Positions 53,863 through 62,456 of a DNA stretch of 64,000 bases are shown piece after piece. Numbering within the stretch: the stretch's first letter is position 1; each line of letters opens with the position of its first letter. This stretch comes from an uncultured Ruminiclostridium sp. (GTDB lineage Bacteria > Bacillota > Clostridia > Oscillospirales > Ruminococcaceae), in NCBI GenBank assembly GCA_947629925.1, contig CANRFO010000002.1:119247-183246 (forward strand). Reading direction: 5' to 3'. The notes under the pieces are model-generated. The model had not been told where the DNA came from. It saw only the letters and a program-made list of their open reading frames with translations, and did no database searches. A program made the translations under genes and the position numbers.

Positions 53863-53898
53863 AAAAAGCAGGCATAACCTCGGTTATACCTGCTTTTA
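53863..53898. terminator. terminator between the SdpI gene and GH94
   Basis: AAAAGCAGGCATAACC pairs with GGTTATACCTGCTTTT; the genes converge. Confidence 0.85.
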
Positions 53899-53911
53899 TC
53901 ATATATAAACC

Positions 53912-56293
53912 TTACATCTCAATCAGAACGTCATTAACATCTTCCAGAATATCCGCCTTTATGAGAATACCGTCAAGTTTCTTTCCGTTGACGGTGACGG
54001 ACTTAACGCCGTGCTGACTTCCGTCAGGATTTTTAACGGTAACGTTCAGCTTCTTTCCTCTGAAATTCTTTTCCATCGTGAATTCTTTCCAGGAAGAGGG
54101 AATTGACGGGTCGATAACGATGCCTTCCGTGTTGGGATTAAGACCCAGGATACCCTCAGTCGTTCCCACCATAACAGTGGACGCGGTACCTGTCAGCCAG
54201 TGAACGTGGGCTCTTCCTGCGAAAGGACTGTCCTTGCCCTCAACGAACTGACCGTAAACGTACGGCTCAAGCACTCTGTGCTCAGCGTTGTCGTTATATG
54301 TTGCAGGAGCGGCTTCCGTCCAGTATTTGTACGCTCTGTCGCCGTGACCCAGTTTTGACTCTGCCAGTATCAGCCAGCCCTGGGGCTGAGAGAAGATACC
54401 CGCGTTTTCCTTGGTGCAGGCGTTGAAGCACTGCATAAGCGCTCCGTCAAAGCCGTGCTCAAAGTAAGGAGGATACATTACCATAGCGCCGTAAGGAGTG
54501 TTCAGCTCACGCTCAACGCTGTCCATAGCCTTTTCGCCCTGTTCCTTTGACGCAAAGCCCGAAATTACCGACCAGGACTGAGGATTGAGCCACATTGAAG
54601 CTTCGGGATCGGTGCGCTGACCGATAACGGTGCCGTCCTCCTTATAACCTCTTATCCATCTGTCCTCATTCCAGCAGTCAGCCAGAATGTTGTCCAGCTT
54701 AGCCTTGATCTCATCAAGATACTTGATATATTCGGTATCGTTCTTCTCCACAGCGTAAGTTCTCAGTATCTTTACAGCGTAAACAAGCTGGAACGCAACG
54801 AAGGTGGATTCACCCTTCTTGCCAAGTCTCAGACAGTCGTTCCAGTCTGCGTGCAGACCTGCGGGCATGCCGTGGTTGCCCAGATTGTTCATCGAGAAGT
54901 CGATAGCTCTCTTCAGGTGGTCGTAAACCGTACCCTTTTCGCCGTTGTTTGCGTAGTATATCTCTTCATCAAGGAACGCGCTGTTTCCGCTTTCGGAGAT
55001 GTACTTGTAAACGGTGGGGAACAGCCACAAAGCGTCGTCCGCACGGTATGAGGGGTGACCTGTTTCCTTTACATATTCGGGATCGTCAGGAGTATTTTCC
55101 TGTCCTGCCTTATGGGTATATTTTACCAGCGGCAGACCTGCGCCGTTAGTCACCTGCGCCGACAGCATGAATTTTATCTGCTCATAAGCCATTTCAGGCG
55201 CAAGGTGGATTATGCCCTGAATATCCTGTACCGTATCGCGGTAGCCGTAGCCGTTTCTAAGTCCGCAGTACTGGAATGACGCTGCTCTCGACCAGATAAA
55301 GGTGATAAAGCAGTTGTAAGCGTTCCACACGTTCACCATATTGTTGAAGTTTTCATCGGGAGTGTGTACCTGCAAATTGTTCAGCTTGCTGTGCCAGTAA
55401 TTTTTCAGCTCGGCCAGCTCTTTTTCAACCTGACCTGCGTCCTCGTATTTAGCGATTATTTCCTTGGCAATATTTTCAGGGCGCTGACCCATAACGTAGG
55501 TTATGTTTTTGCTTTCGCCGGGCTGAAGAACAATATCACTCTGCAAAGCGCCGCAGGAGTTAGTGTTGTAGTTAAGGTTGCCCTTTAAGCCTTCCTCAAT
55601 ACCTTTAGGATTTGCATATCCTCTGTAAGCGCCCACAAAAGCGTCCCTGTCGCCGCAGTAAGCGGAAACTTCCGCTCCAGCAACGCCGAGAAAACGCTCA
55701 TTATCGGGATTTCTGAACACTTCGTTCTGCTTTTGCTGAATGAAGTTGCCCTTGAAATAGGTCCTTGTGATGAACAGCGTGTATTGCAGATTTACCTGAT
55801 CCTGCTCATAGTTGTTGTCGTTTACAAATTCGCAGTAGCCTGTGACTGACAGCTTGCGGGGCTTTGTATCATTGTTTGTTATCTTCGCCGCCCACACCTC
55901 ATAAGTGGCGTCCTTGGGAACGTAGTAGGTGACCTCGGACTTTATATTCTTGTACTCCGAGGTGATAACGGAATAAGCCGTACCGTGGCGGCACTCGCTT
56001 TTGTACTGATCCAGCGGCTTGCACACGGGGGACCAGGAAGCGGACCAGAAGTCCCCGTCCTCATTGTCCTTTATGTAGACATATCTGCCCGGCTGATCGT
56101 TGGGGACGCTGTTAAAGCGGTAACGGATAACACGACCGTTTGCGCCCGATTTAACGAAGCTGTAACCGCCTGCGTTGTTTGAGATGATAGCGCCGTATTC
56201 GGGAGAGCCGAGGTAATTCGCCCAAGCCGAAGGCGTATCGGGACGGGTGATGACGTATTCCCGATTTTTTTCGTCAAAATGACCGTAATTCAT
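53912..56293 (-). CDS. GH94 phosphorylase (cellobiose/chitobiose-phosphorylase type)
   Basis: The 793-residue protein has the GH94 N-terminal beta-sandwich (YGHFDEKNREYVITRPD), a linker, the (alpha/alpha)6 barrel with general acid Asp483 in GLHADWNDCLRL, and the C-terminal jelly roll. It has no signal peptide. It would phosphorolyse a beta-linked disaccharide to sugar-1-phosphate plus a free sugar, saving ATP. Cellobiose is the most likely substrate in a fibre degrader, but the sequence also resembles chitobiose phosphorylase. GGAAGGTCAGCAGT precedes the ATG. Its promoter holds a cre-like palindrome. Confidence 0.85.
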   Translation of the reverse strand: MNYGHFDEKNREYVITRPDTPSAWANYLGSPEYGAIISNNAGGYSFVKSGANGRVIRYRFNSVPNDQPGRYVYIKDNEDGDFWSASWSPVCKPLDQYKSECRHGTAYSVITSEYKNIKSEVTYYVPKDATYEVWAAKITNNDTKPRKLSVTGYCEFVNDNNYEQDQVNLQYTLFITRTYFKGNFIQQKQNEVFRNPDNERFLGVAGAEVSAYCGDRDAFVGAYRGYANPKGIEEGLKGNLNYNTNSCGALQSDIVLQPGESKNITYVMGQRPENIAKEIIAKYEDAGQVEKELAELKNYWHSKLNNLQVHTPDENFNNMVNVWNAYNCFITFIWSRAASFQYCGLRNGYGYRDTVQDIQGIIHLAPEMAYEQIKFMLSAQVTNGAGLPLVKYTHKAGQENTPDDPEYVKETGHPSYRADDALWLFPTVYKYISESGNSAFLDEEIYYANNGEKGTVYDHLKRAIDFSMNNLGNHGMPAGLHADWNDCLRLGKKGESTFVAFQLVYAVKILRTYAVEKNDTEYIKYLDEIKAKLDNILADCWNEDRWIRGYKEDGTVIGQRTDPEASMWLNPQSWSVISGFASKEQGEKAMDSVERELNTPYGAMVMYPPYFEHGFDGALMQCFNACTKENAGIFSQPQGWLILAESKLGHGDRAYKYWTEAAPATYNDNAEHRVLEPYVYGQFVEGKDSPFAGRAHVHWLTGTASTVMVGTTEGILGLNPNTEGIVIDPSIPSSWKEFTMEKNFRGKKLNVTVKNPDGSQHGVKSVTVNGKKLDGILIKADILEDVNDVLIEM

Positions 56294-56351
56294 ACTGCTG
56301 ACCTTCCTTTTTTAAATTATTTTGAAGCAATAAGGATCACCTATTATTCTA

Positions 56352-56380
56352 ATTATAACAATAAAACGTTTTCAGTACAA
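56352..56380 (-). promoter_or_regulatory. GH94 promoter with cre/LacI-type operator in the spacer
   Basis: On the minus strand TTGTAC (56375-56380) and TATAAT (56352-56357) are 17 bases apart. The palindrome AAAACGTTTT (56363-56372) fills the spacer; TGAAAACGTTTTAT fits the Firmicute cre consensus at all but one defined position. Confidence 0.7.
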
Positions 56381-56465
56381 GGGCGGTATTTTTAACAAAT
56401 AATTTTGCCTGATTTTGTATAGGTTGTACAATAATGAAATCTTCCTTTTTCGCCATTGTTCAGTA

Positions 56466-56494
56466 TTGCAATAAAAGGGAAATTATGCTATAAT
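56466..56494 (+). promoter_or_regulatory. promoter for the GNAT gene
   Basis: TTGCAA (56466-56471) and TATAAT (56489-56494) are 17 bases apart. Confidence 0.75.
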
Positions 56495-56525
56495 TTATAT
56501 AAATGTTTACATAGAGGAATTGCGG

Positions 56526-56975
56526 ATGTTAGATATAAAACCCCTTACAAAGGACAGCAAATACTGGAACGAAACTATCGCCTTCGCTGAGGATTGTTCG
56601 TGGTCGGCAGGACCTTTTCTTGCAGACAAAATGCGCAAAAACGATTTTCTTAAGTGGGAACGTGTTTTCGCTGCGCTGGAGGACGAAAGACCGATAGGAT
56701 ACTGCACCTTTTGCAAAACTGACGAATTGCCTGAAAAATACGGTTTTTATCCATTTATAGGATTTGTGTTCGTGGACGAAGCACACCGCGGGCACAGAGT
56801 CTCCGAAAAGCTGATAAAAAGCGTCATTATTTACGCCAAAGAGCTGGGTTTTGACTGCATTTATATTATGAGCGGAGAGAAAGGACTGTACGAAAAATAC
56901 GGCTTTGAAAAGATAGGGGATTACGAAACGGTTTTCGGAACGGTGGACCAGCTGTTTAAAATGGCAATAAAATAA
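56526..56975 (+). CDS. GNAT-family N-acetyltransferase
   Basis: The 149-residue protein has the GNAT core: PFIGFVFVDEAHRGHRVSEKLI gives motif A (VxxxxRGxxVxxxLI) for acetyl-CoA, and EKYGFEKIGDYET the C-terminal strand. The substrate is unknown. I use the ATG at 56526, after AGAGGAATTGC, rather than the TTG two codons upstream. It appears to be transcribed alone. Confidence 0.85.
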   Translation: MLDIKPLTKDSKYWNETIAFAEDCSWSAGPFLADKMRKNDFLKWERVFAALEDERPIGYCTFCKTDELPEKYGFYPFIGFVFVDEAHRGHRVSEKLIKSVIIYAKELGFDCIYIMSGEKGLYEKYGFEKIGDYETVFGTVDQLFKMAIK

Positions 56976-57065
56976 CAGTGATTTTAATAAATTTTAAAAA
57001 GAAAAAGTAAAATGACTTCTTCTAATTAAACACTATATTAAATTATAAAAAACGAGGTACATAAA

Positions 57066-57467
57066 ATGCAAACAGGCATAAAATACAAGCTCACCAAAAC
57101 CGTGAATGACAGCGATCTTGCCACCGCTTACGACAGCGGCACGCTCCCCGTGTTCGCTACGCCCGCTATGATAGCTCTTATGGAAAGCACCGCCATGCGA
57201 AGCGTAATGCCCTATCTTGCCGAGGACGAGGCAACGGTGGGCGCCGCCCTTGACGTAAAGCACCTGAGCGCCACCCCTTGCGGCTGTGAGGTCTGCTGCG
57301 AAAGCGAGCTTATCGAGATAGACGGCAGAAAGCTTACATTCAAAGTGACCGTCCGCGACAGCAAAGGCGTTATAGGCGAGGGGATCCACGTTCGTTTCAT
57401 AGTGAAAAGCGAAAAATTTCTTGCAAAAGCAAGTGAAAAACTTATAGAATCAGGAGAAGAACAATGA
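57066..57467 (+). CDS. hotdog-fold thioesterase (FlK-like)
   Basis: The 133-residue protein resembles FlK-type acyl-CoA thioesterases: FATPAMIALMESTA supplies the Thr and Glu, and DVKHLSATP the His of the catalytic set. It would hydrolyse a small acyl-CoA. The stop overlaps the next gene by 4 bases (ATGA), so it is coupled to the esterase-like hydrolase. Confidence 0.8.
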   Translation: MQTGIKYKLTKTVNDSDLATAYDSGTLPVFATPAMIALMESTAMRSVMPYLAEDEATVGAALDVKHLSATPCGCEVCCESELIEIDGRKLTFKVTVRDSKGVIGEGIHVRFIVKSEKFLAKASEKLIESGEEQ

Positions 57468-58273
57468 AAACAAAAATATTCTATCTCAACAATGAAAAAA
57501 CCGTTTACCTCAAGGCGTACCTTCTTGATATGGTAGAATCCGTCCCATTCGGAAGAAGCCGTCCCGCCATACTCATTATGCCCGGCGGCGGATATGAATA
57601 CTGCTCCGACAGAGAGGGCGAGCCTATCGCCATGCATTATCTTGCGGAGGGCTACAACGCCTTCGTGCTTTATTACACCTGCAATAAAAAATACCCCGCC
57701 GCTTTCACCAACGCCGCCTACGCTCTTTACAAAATCAGAGCGAGAGCAGAAGAATTCGGCATAAACAAGGATAAGATAGCGGTATGGGGAGCCAGCGCAG
57801 GCGCTCACCTTGCAGGCTGCCTTGCCACTATGTGGAACGACAGCGGCATACTTAACGCTTTGGGCTGCGAGCCCCAGGACATTCGCCCCAACGCCGCCAT
57901 TCTCAGCTACCCCGTTATAAGCGGCATAACCTCTCCTCATCAGGGCAGTTTTAACGTTCTGCTGGGGGATGACCCTTCCGCTTCTGCCTTGTCAAGGCTG
58001 TCCCTTGAAAACAGGGTAACTCCCAGAACTCCTCCCTGCTTTGTCTGGTGTACAGCCAACGACGACTGCGTTTCCGCTCACAACAGCCTTGTTTTTGCAA
58101 AAGCCTGCGTCTCCAACAAGGTCCCCTGCGAGCTGCATATGTTTGACGAAGGACCTCACGGACTTTCCGACTGCTCGAAAAATACGGGCTGGAACGAGTA
58201 TTTTTACAACGACAACTGCAAACAATGGGTAAAGATGTCGATAAAATTCCTTGAAAAATATATGGACATCTGA
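57464..58273 (+). CDS. alpha/beta hydrolase, acetyl-xylan-esterase-like
   Basis: The 269-residue protein has the oxyanion motif PGGGYEYCSDREGEP, the nucleophile serine in GASAGAH, and a late histidine in EGPHGLSD. This pattern is that of cytosolic acetyl esterases of the BD-FAE/CE group. It has no signal peptide, so it may remove acetyl groups from imported oligosaccharides. CAGGAGAAGAACA precedes the ATG. A small membrane gene and lysA follow closely. Confidence 0.8.
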   Translation: MKTKIFYLNNEKTVYLKAYLLDMVESVPFGRSRPAILIMPGGGYEYCSDREGEPIAMHYLAEGYNAFVLYYTCNKKYPAAFTNAAYALYKIRARAEEFGINKDKIAVWGASAGAHLAGCLATMWNDSGILNALGCEPQDIRPNAAILSYPVISGITSPHQGSFNVLLGDDPSASALSRLSLENRVTPRTPPCFVWCTANDDCVSAHNSLVFAKACVSNKVPCELHMFDEGPHGLSDCSKNTGWNEYFYNDNCKQWVKMSIKFLEKYMDI

Positions 58274-58281
58274 GGATAGAA

Positions 58282-58647
58282 ATGATCGTAAGAACAAAAT
58301 ACAAGCGCTGGCAGTTCGTTATGGAATGGGTAACGCTGGGACTTTACATCGCGTGGTTCGCGGCGGGGCTTATCCTGCTCAACTTTTTCTGCGATTATGA
58401 GCATGAGATACTTAAACGCAATCTCCTGCTCATAAGCTTTGTGCTGGATATACTGGCGTATCTCGGCTTTACACATATGAGCCTTCTCCCCCATAACAAC
58501 AGCCTTATAAAAACGCAGAAATATCAGAAAGGTACCGCCGAGTATCAGTATCTTAAAGAAAGTCGGCTGCGTTCGGCGGCGCTTATCGCAAAAACCGCCT
58601 GCATATTGGTCATAGCTTTTGTAGGCGTATCTCAGTATATTTTTTAG
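58282..58647 (+). CDS. hypothetical small membrane protein
   Basis: The 121-residue protein has about three membrane segments (14-35, 46-65, 96-117) and a basic N-terminus. I know no family. It lies 8 bases after the esterase-like gene and 20 before lysA, so it is in the same transcript. Confidence 0.6.
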   Translation: MIVRTKYKRWQFVMEWVTLGLYIAWFAAGLILLNFFCDYEHEILKRNLLLISFVLDILAYLGFTHMSLLPHNNSLIKTQKYQKGTAEYQYLKESRLRSAALIAKTACILVIAFVGVSQYIF

Positions 58648-58667
58648 AGCAGCGAAAGGATAGACAA

Positions 58668-59933
58668 ATGAACAAGACCCCATTCATCACCAAAGAAAAA
58701 ATAGAGGAAATAACAAAGACGATTCCCACGCCCTTTCACGTTTATGACGAGCAGGGAATAAGGGAAAACGCCCGCAGATTAAAGCAGGCGTTTTCATGGA
58801 ACAAGGGCTTCCGCGAATATTTTGCCGTGAAAGCCACCCCCAACCCCTTTATAATGGAAATCCTTGCGGAGGAGGGCTGCGGCTTTGACTGCTCCTCCTA
58901 TACCGAGCTTATGCTCTCCGACAGAGTGGGCGCAAAGGGAAACGACATAATGTTCAGCTCCAACGCTACTCCCGACGAGGATTTTCTTCTTGCAAGAAAG
59001 CTGAACGCGCAGATAAATCTTGACGATTTCACCCACATTCAGATACTTGACGACCTTTGCGGCATACCTGAAACAATAAGCTGCCGCTACAATCCCGGCG
59101 GCGAGTTCAAAACCACCGAAACGGGGAACGTAATGGACACTCCCCGCGATGCAAAGTACGGATTTACCCACGACCAGCTTATAGAGGGCTACAAAATACT
59201 GAAGGAAAAGGGCGCAAAGCGCTTCGGAATGCATGCCTTTCTTGCCAGCAACACCCTCACCAACGATTATTACCCCGTCCTTGCGGAAATAATGTTCAGA
59301 ACTGCGGTGGAGATAAAGGAAAAAACAGGCGTTTCCCTCAGCTTTATCAACCTTTCGGGCGGCGTGGGAATTGCCTACCGCCCCGACCAGACTCCCAACG
59401 ACATCGCCGTTATCGGAAAGAAAGTCGAGGAGGTCTATAACAAGGTATTAGTCCCCGCAGGACTTGACGGGGTGGCGATTTTCACCGAGCTTGGCAGATT
59501 TATGCTCGCCCCTTACGGACATCTTGTAGCAAAGGCTATCCGTGAAAAGCACATCTACAAGGAATACATCGGTCTTGACGCCTGTGCCGCAAACCTTATG
59601 CGCCCAGCTATCTACGGCGCATATCATCATATAACTGTTGCGGGCAAGGAAAACGCCCCATGCGACCATAAGTATGACGTAACAGGCGGCTTGTGTGAGA
59701 ACTGCGACAAATTTGCCGTTGACAGAATGTTGCCGAAAATCGAAATGGGCGATTACATAATAATCCACGATACAGGCGCTCACGGCTTTTCCATGGGCTA
59801 TAATTACAACGGCAAGCTGAGAAGCGCAGAGGTTCTGTTAAAGCCCGACGGCAGCTTCAAGCTTATCCGCCGTGCCGAAACGCCCTCCGATTACTTCGCC
59901 ACATTTGATTTTACTGAAAAATATAAATTCTGA
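58668..59933 (+). CDS. lysA: diaminopimelate decarboxylase
   Basis: LysA makes lysine from meso-diaminopimelate. The 421-residue PLP enzyme has the alanine-racemase-type barrel with PLP lysine in FAVKATPNP (about residue 54), the HAFLAS block, the glycine-rich INLSGGVG, TELGRF for substrate binding, and CENCDKFA at the dimer active site. AGCGAAAGGATAGACA precedes the ATG. It ends the thioesterase-to-lysA group at a terminator. Confidence 0.92.
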   Translation: MNKTPFITKEKIEEITKTIPTPFHVYDEQGIRENARRLKQAFSWNKGFREYFAVKATPNPFIMEILAEEGCGFDCSSYTELMLSDRVGAKGNDIMFSSNATPDEDFLLARKLNAQINLDDFTHIQILDDLCGIPETISCRYNPGGEFKTTETGNVMDTPRDAKYGFTHDQLIEGYKILKEKGAKRFGMHAFLASNTLTNDYYPVLAEIMFRTAVEIKEKTGVSLSFINLSGGVGIAYRPDQTPNDIAVIGKKVEEVYNKVLVPAGLDGVAIFTELGRFMLAPYGHLVAKAIREKHIYKEYIGLDACAANLMRPAIYGAYHHITVAGKENAPCDHKYDVTGGLCENCDKFAVDRMLPKIEMGDYIIIHDTGAHGFSMGYNYNGKLRSAEVLLKPDGSFKLIRRAETPSDYFATFDFTEKYKF

Positions 59934-59938
59934 AAAAA

Positions 59939-59973
59939 TAAAACCGCTTTCACATGCTGAAAGCGGTTTTTTG
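59939..59973. terminator. terminator between lysA and the histidine kinase
   Basis: AAAACCGCTTTCA and TGAAAGCGGTTTT form a 13-bp stem with a 5-base loop and T-run; the genes converge. Confidence 0.9.
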
Positions 59974-59985
59974 TCAGTAGTCGTT

Positions 59986-61470
59986 TTAATGCGGAAGCGC
60001 CTTTATATCATCATCGGGAGTATCCTTTGACATGGCGAATTCAAACCAGAAACAGCTTCCCTCGCCCACTGTGCTGTCGCAGCCGAAGGTAAAGCCGTGG
60101 CGGGTAAGTATGCCTTTTACTATCGAAAGACCAAGCCCCGTTCCTTTTACTGCTCTTTTGTGATTTTCGGAGCGGTCCACCTTGTAGTATCTGTCCCAGA
60201 TATAAGGAAGCTGTTCAGCGGGAATACCTACGCCCCTGTCCGCCACTTCAAAGCGCGCGGTCTGAGCGTCCTTCCTGAACAGACGGACCGTCACCGCCTT
60301 GTCGTCGCCTATATAGTTTATTGCGTTGTTTATAAGATTATAAACGACCTGCTCAATCTTTTTCCTGTCTGCACAGATATATATTCCGTCCTCCACCTCT
60401 TGAATGACCTGATAGTCCTTTGCGTCGTCAAGAAGCGTGAACCTGTTCAGAAGCTCTTTGAGATGCCCCGAAAAATCAAACACGGCAAGCTCCGTCTGAA
60501 CGACGCCGCTTTCAAGCCTTGAAAGGTTCAGTATATCGTTTACCAGCAGCGTCAGACGGTCGGTCTCGTCGATAATGACCTGAAGGTGTTTTTCTCTTTT
60601 TTCAGGATTGTCCCCTGAAAGATCCCTTATCATCTCCGCATATGCCTTTATCATCGTAAGAGGAGTTTTAAGGTCGTGTGAAACATTTGCCAGAAGGTCC
60701 TTTCTCAGCGTTTCCGTTTTTGCGATCTCATTTGAAGCGGCATTCAGGTTTTCCGTCAGAACAGCCACTTCGTCGTATTCGCCCCGCCTTACCTTCATGT
60801 TGAAGTTTCCTGTTATCAGCTTGTCCGCGTTTTTGGATATTTTGACCAGCGGATTTGCGATATGGGAGGAAACGACAATGGATACTATGCACGCCGCAAG
60901 CAGTATAACGTTGGCAAAGATGAAGAACAGATTGTTTATGATATGGAGCGTCGTTCCGATAGGCTCAACATAGCTGTAAATGAAGATATACGCCTTGACG
61001 CCCTGCTCGTATCTTACGCAGGTAGCGAGTATCATTCCGTCCGCGCCCGTATTTTCTCCGCCCTCAACGTTTGTGATAACGATCCCGTCAGGGTCGTTGT
61101 CTATCGTTGTTCTTGTGCTGTCGCTTATCCACCTGAGCAGCATATCGCCGTTTCCTGATTTTGTGTTTATAAGGTTCACGCCCGTATCGGGAAAGTTTAC
61201 GATTATGTCGAACTGATGATCCACCGCAAGCTGTCCCGTCACAATATCAAGATTATTTATATCATTGACATCGTGATTGCTCCAGCCTTCCGAAGCTATG
61301 ATGCTTTTAACGTTATAAGCCGCGCTCATGCATTCGTTTGACTTTACATACCCGTAAAATATCGGGGTCAGCACAGACTGGGCGACAAAAAGCATAAGAA
61401 TGGTACAGATAGCGAACACTACGAAAGAGATCCATATCCTGAAGCGTATGCTTTTGAAATATTGTTTCAT
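59986..61470 (-). CDS. sensor histidine kinase
   Basis: The 494-residue kinase has a membrane segment at about 12-35, an extracytoplasmic sensor region to about 180, a second segment (about 180-202), a HAMP domain, the phosphoacceptor His265 in NVSHDLKTP, and HATPase motifs (NLINNAINY, DRGVGIP, GTGLGLSIV). The response regulator lies 36 bases upstream on the same strand and is the partner. The stimulus is unknown. Confidence 0.93.
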   Translation of the reverse strand: MKQYFKSIRFRIWISFVVFAICTILMLFVAQSVLTPIFYGYVKSNECMSAAYNVKSIIASEGWSNHDVNDINNLDIVTGQLAVDHQFDIIVNFPDTGVNLINTKSGNGDMLLRWISDSTRTTIDNDPDGIVITNVEGGENTGADGMILATCVRYEQGVKAYIFIYSYVEPIGTTLHIINNLFFIFANVILLAACIVSIVVSSHIANPLVKISKNADKLITGNFNMKVRRGEYDEVAVLTENLNAASNEIAKTETLRKDLLANVSHDLKTPLTMIKAYAEMIRDLSGDNPEKREKHLQVIIDETDRLTLLVNDILNLSRLESGVVQTELAVFDFSGHLKELLNRFTLLDDAKDYQVIQEVEDGIYICADRKKIEQVVYNLINNAINYIGDDKAVTVRLFRKDAQTARFEVADRGVGIPAEQLPYIWDRYYKVDRSENHKRAVKGTGLGLSIVKGILTRHGFTFGCDSTVGEGSCFWFEFAMSKDTPDDDIKALPH

Positions 61471-61506
61471 TTATCCTTCGTTCCTTTTTGATATGGAAAG
61501 TAAGGC

Positions 61507-62181
61507 TTACGCCTCGGTATCAAATTTATACCCCATGCCTCTGAGCGTTACTATGAATTTTCTATAAACGCCGAGATTGTTCCTCAGCATTTTTATATGA
61601 GTGTCAATGGTACGGTCGTCGCCGAAGAAATCATATCCCCACACCTCTTCAAGGAGCTTGTTTCTTGACAGCGCCACGTTTTTGTTCCTCACCAGATAGA
61701 ATAAAAGGTCGTATTCCTTCGGTGTAAGATTTGCTTTTACTCCGTCTATCCTCACGTCGCGGGAGGTAAAGTTTATCTCCAGTCCCTCGAAGCTGACGGT
61801 GTCCGCCTGAACGTCTGTCGTCTTGTTCCTTTTTATGATGGCGTTTATGCGCGCAAGAACTTCTTTAGGGGAAAACGGCTTTACCACATAATCGTCAGCG
61901 CCTATCTCAAAGCCGAACAGCTTGTCGTATTCCTCGCCTCTTGCCGAAAGCATGAGCACGGGAGTCTGCTTGAACTTTCTTATCTCCTTGCAGGCGGAAA
62001 ACCCGTCCAGTCTCGGCATCATGACGTCAAGGATTATTATATCGAAATCCTCCTGCTTTGCAAGCTCCACCGCCTGCATTCCATCCACCGCTTCCACGAC
62101 CTGATGCCCTTCATATTCCGCATATTCTCTTAAAACCTCGCGGATCTTCTGTTCGTCATCGGCAATAAGTATCTTGTACAT
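61507..62181 (-). CDS. OmpR/PhoB-family response regulator
   Basis: The 224-residue regulator has a receiver domain with Asp52 in IILDVMMP, the acidic pair at residues 8-9, and Lys in VVKPFSP; a winged-helix DNA-binding domain (about 128-222) ends with RGMGYKF. I start at 62181 because AAGGAGGGTCCCTCTT precedes this ATG; the longer ORF runs through the hairpin-bearing leader. It is co-transcribed with the kinase. Confidence 0.94.
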   Translation of the reverse strand: MYKILIADDEQKIREVLREYAEYEGHQVVEAVDGMQAVELAKQEDFDIIILDVMMPRLDGFSACKEIRKFKQTPVLMLSARGEEYDKLFGFEIGADDYVVKPFSPKEVLARINAIIKRNKTTDVQADTVSFEGLEINFTSRDVRIDGVKANLTPKEYDLLFYLVRNKNVALSRNKLLEEVWGYDFFGDDRTIDTHIKMLRNNLGVYRKFIVTLRGMGYKFDTEA

Positions 62182-62211
62182 AAGAGGGACCCTCCTTAAA
62201 ATTAAACTTCT

Positions 62212-62259
62212 TGAACTATAAAAAAATAGTTCAGTCGCAGCATGCAGCCTCAACTGAAC
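62212..62259 (-). promoter_or_regulatory. alternative hairpins in the response-regulator leader
   Basis: On the minus strand GTTCAGT (62253-62259) can pair with ACTGAAC (62229-62235), or the overlapping TGAACTAT (62226-62233) can pair with ATAGTTCA (62212-62219). The two pairings exclude each other. The loop of the second is a run of T. Confidence 0.45.
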
Positions 62260-62456
62260 GGTTTTGCACAAAACGTGCGAAATCAAATGAGATTATAGTT
62301 AAAATGTTGGGAGAGGAAATTATGATTAATTTGCATTAACCACTGTCAAGATTTCCCTTGACGTTTGTAATTATATCCTCTGAATATGATAGTTTTGTGA
62401 CAGCAGTTTAAAAACTAAGAAAAAGCTGTATAAAAGGCTGCGGTTTTTATGTAGAT

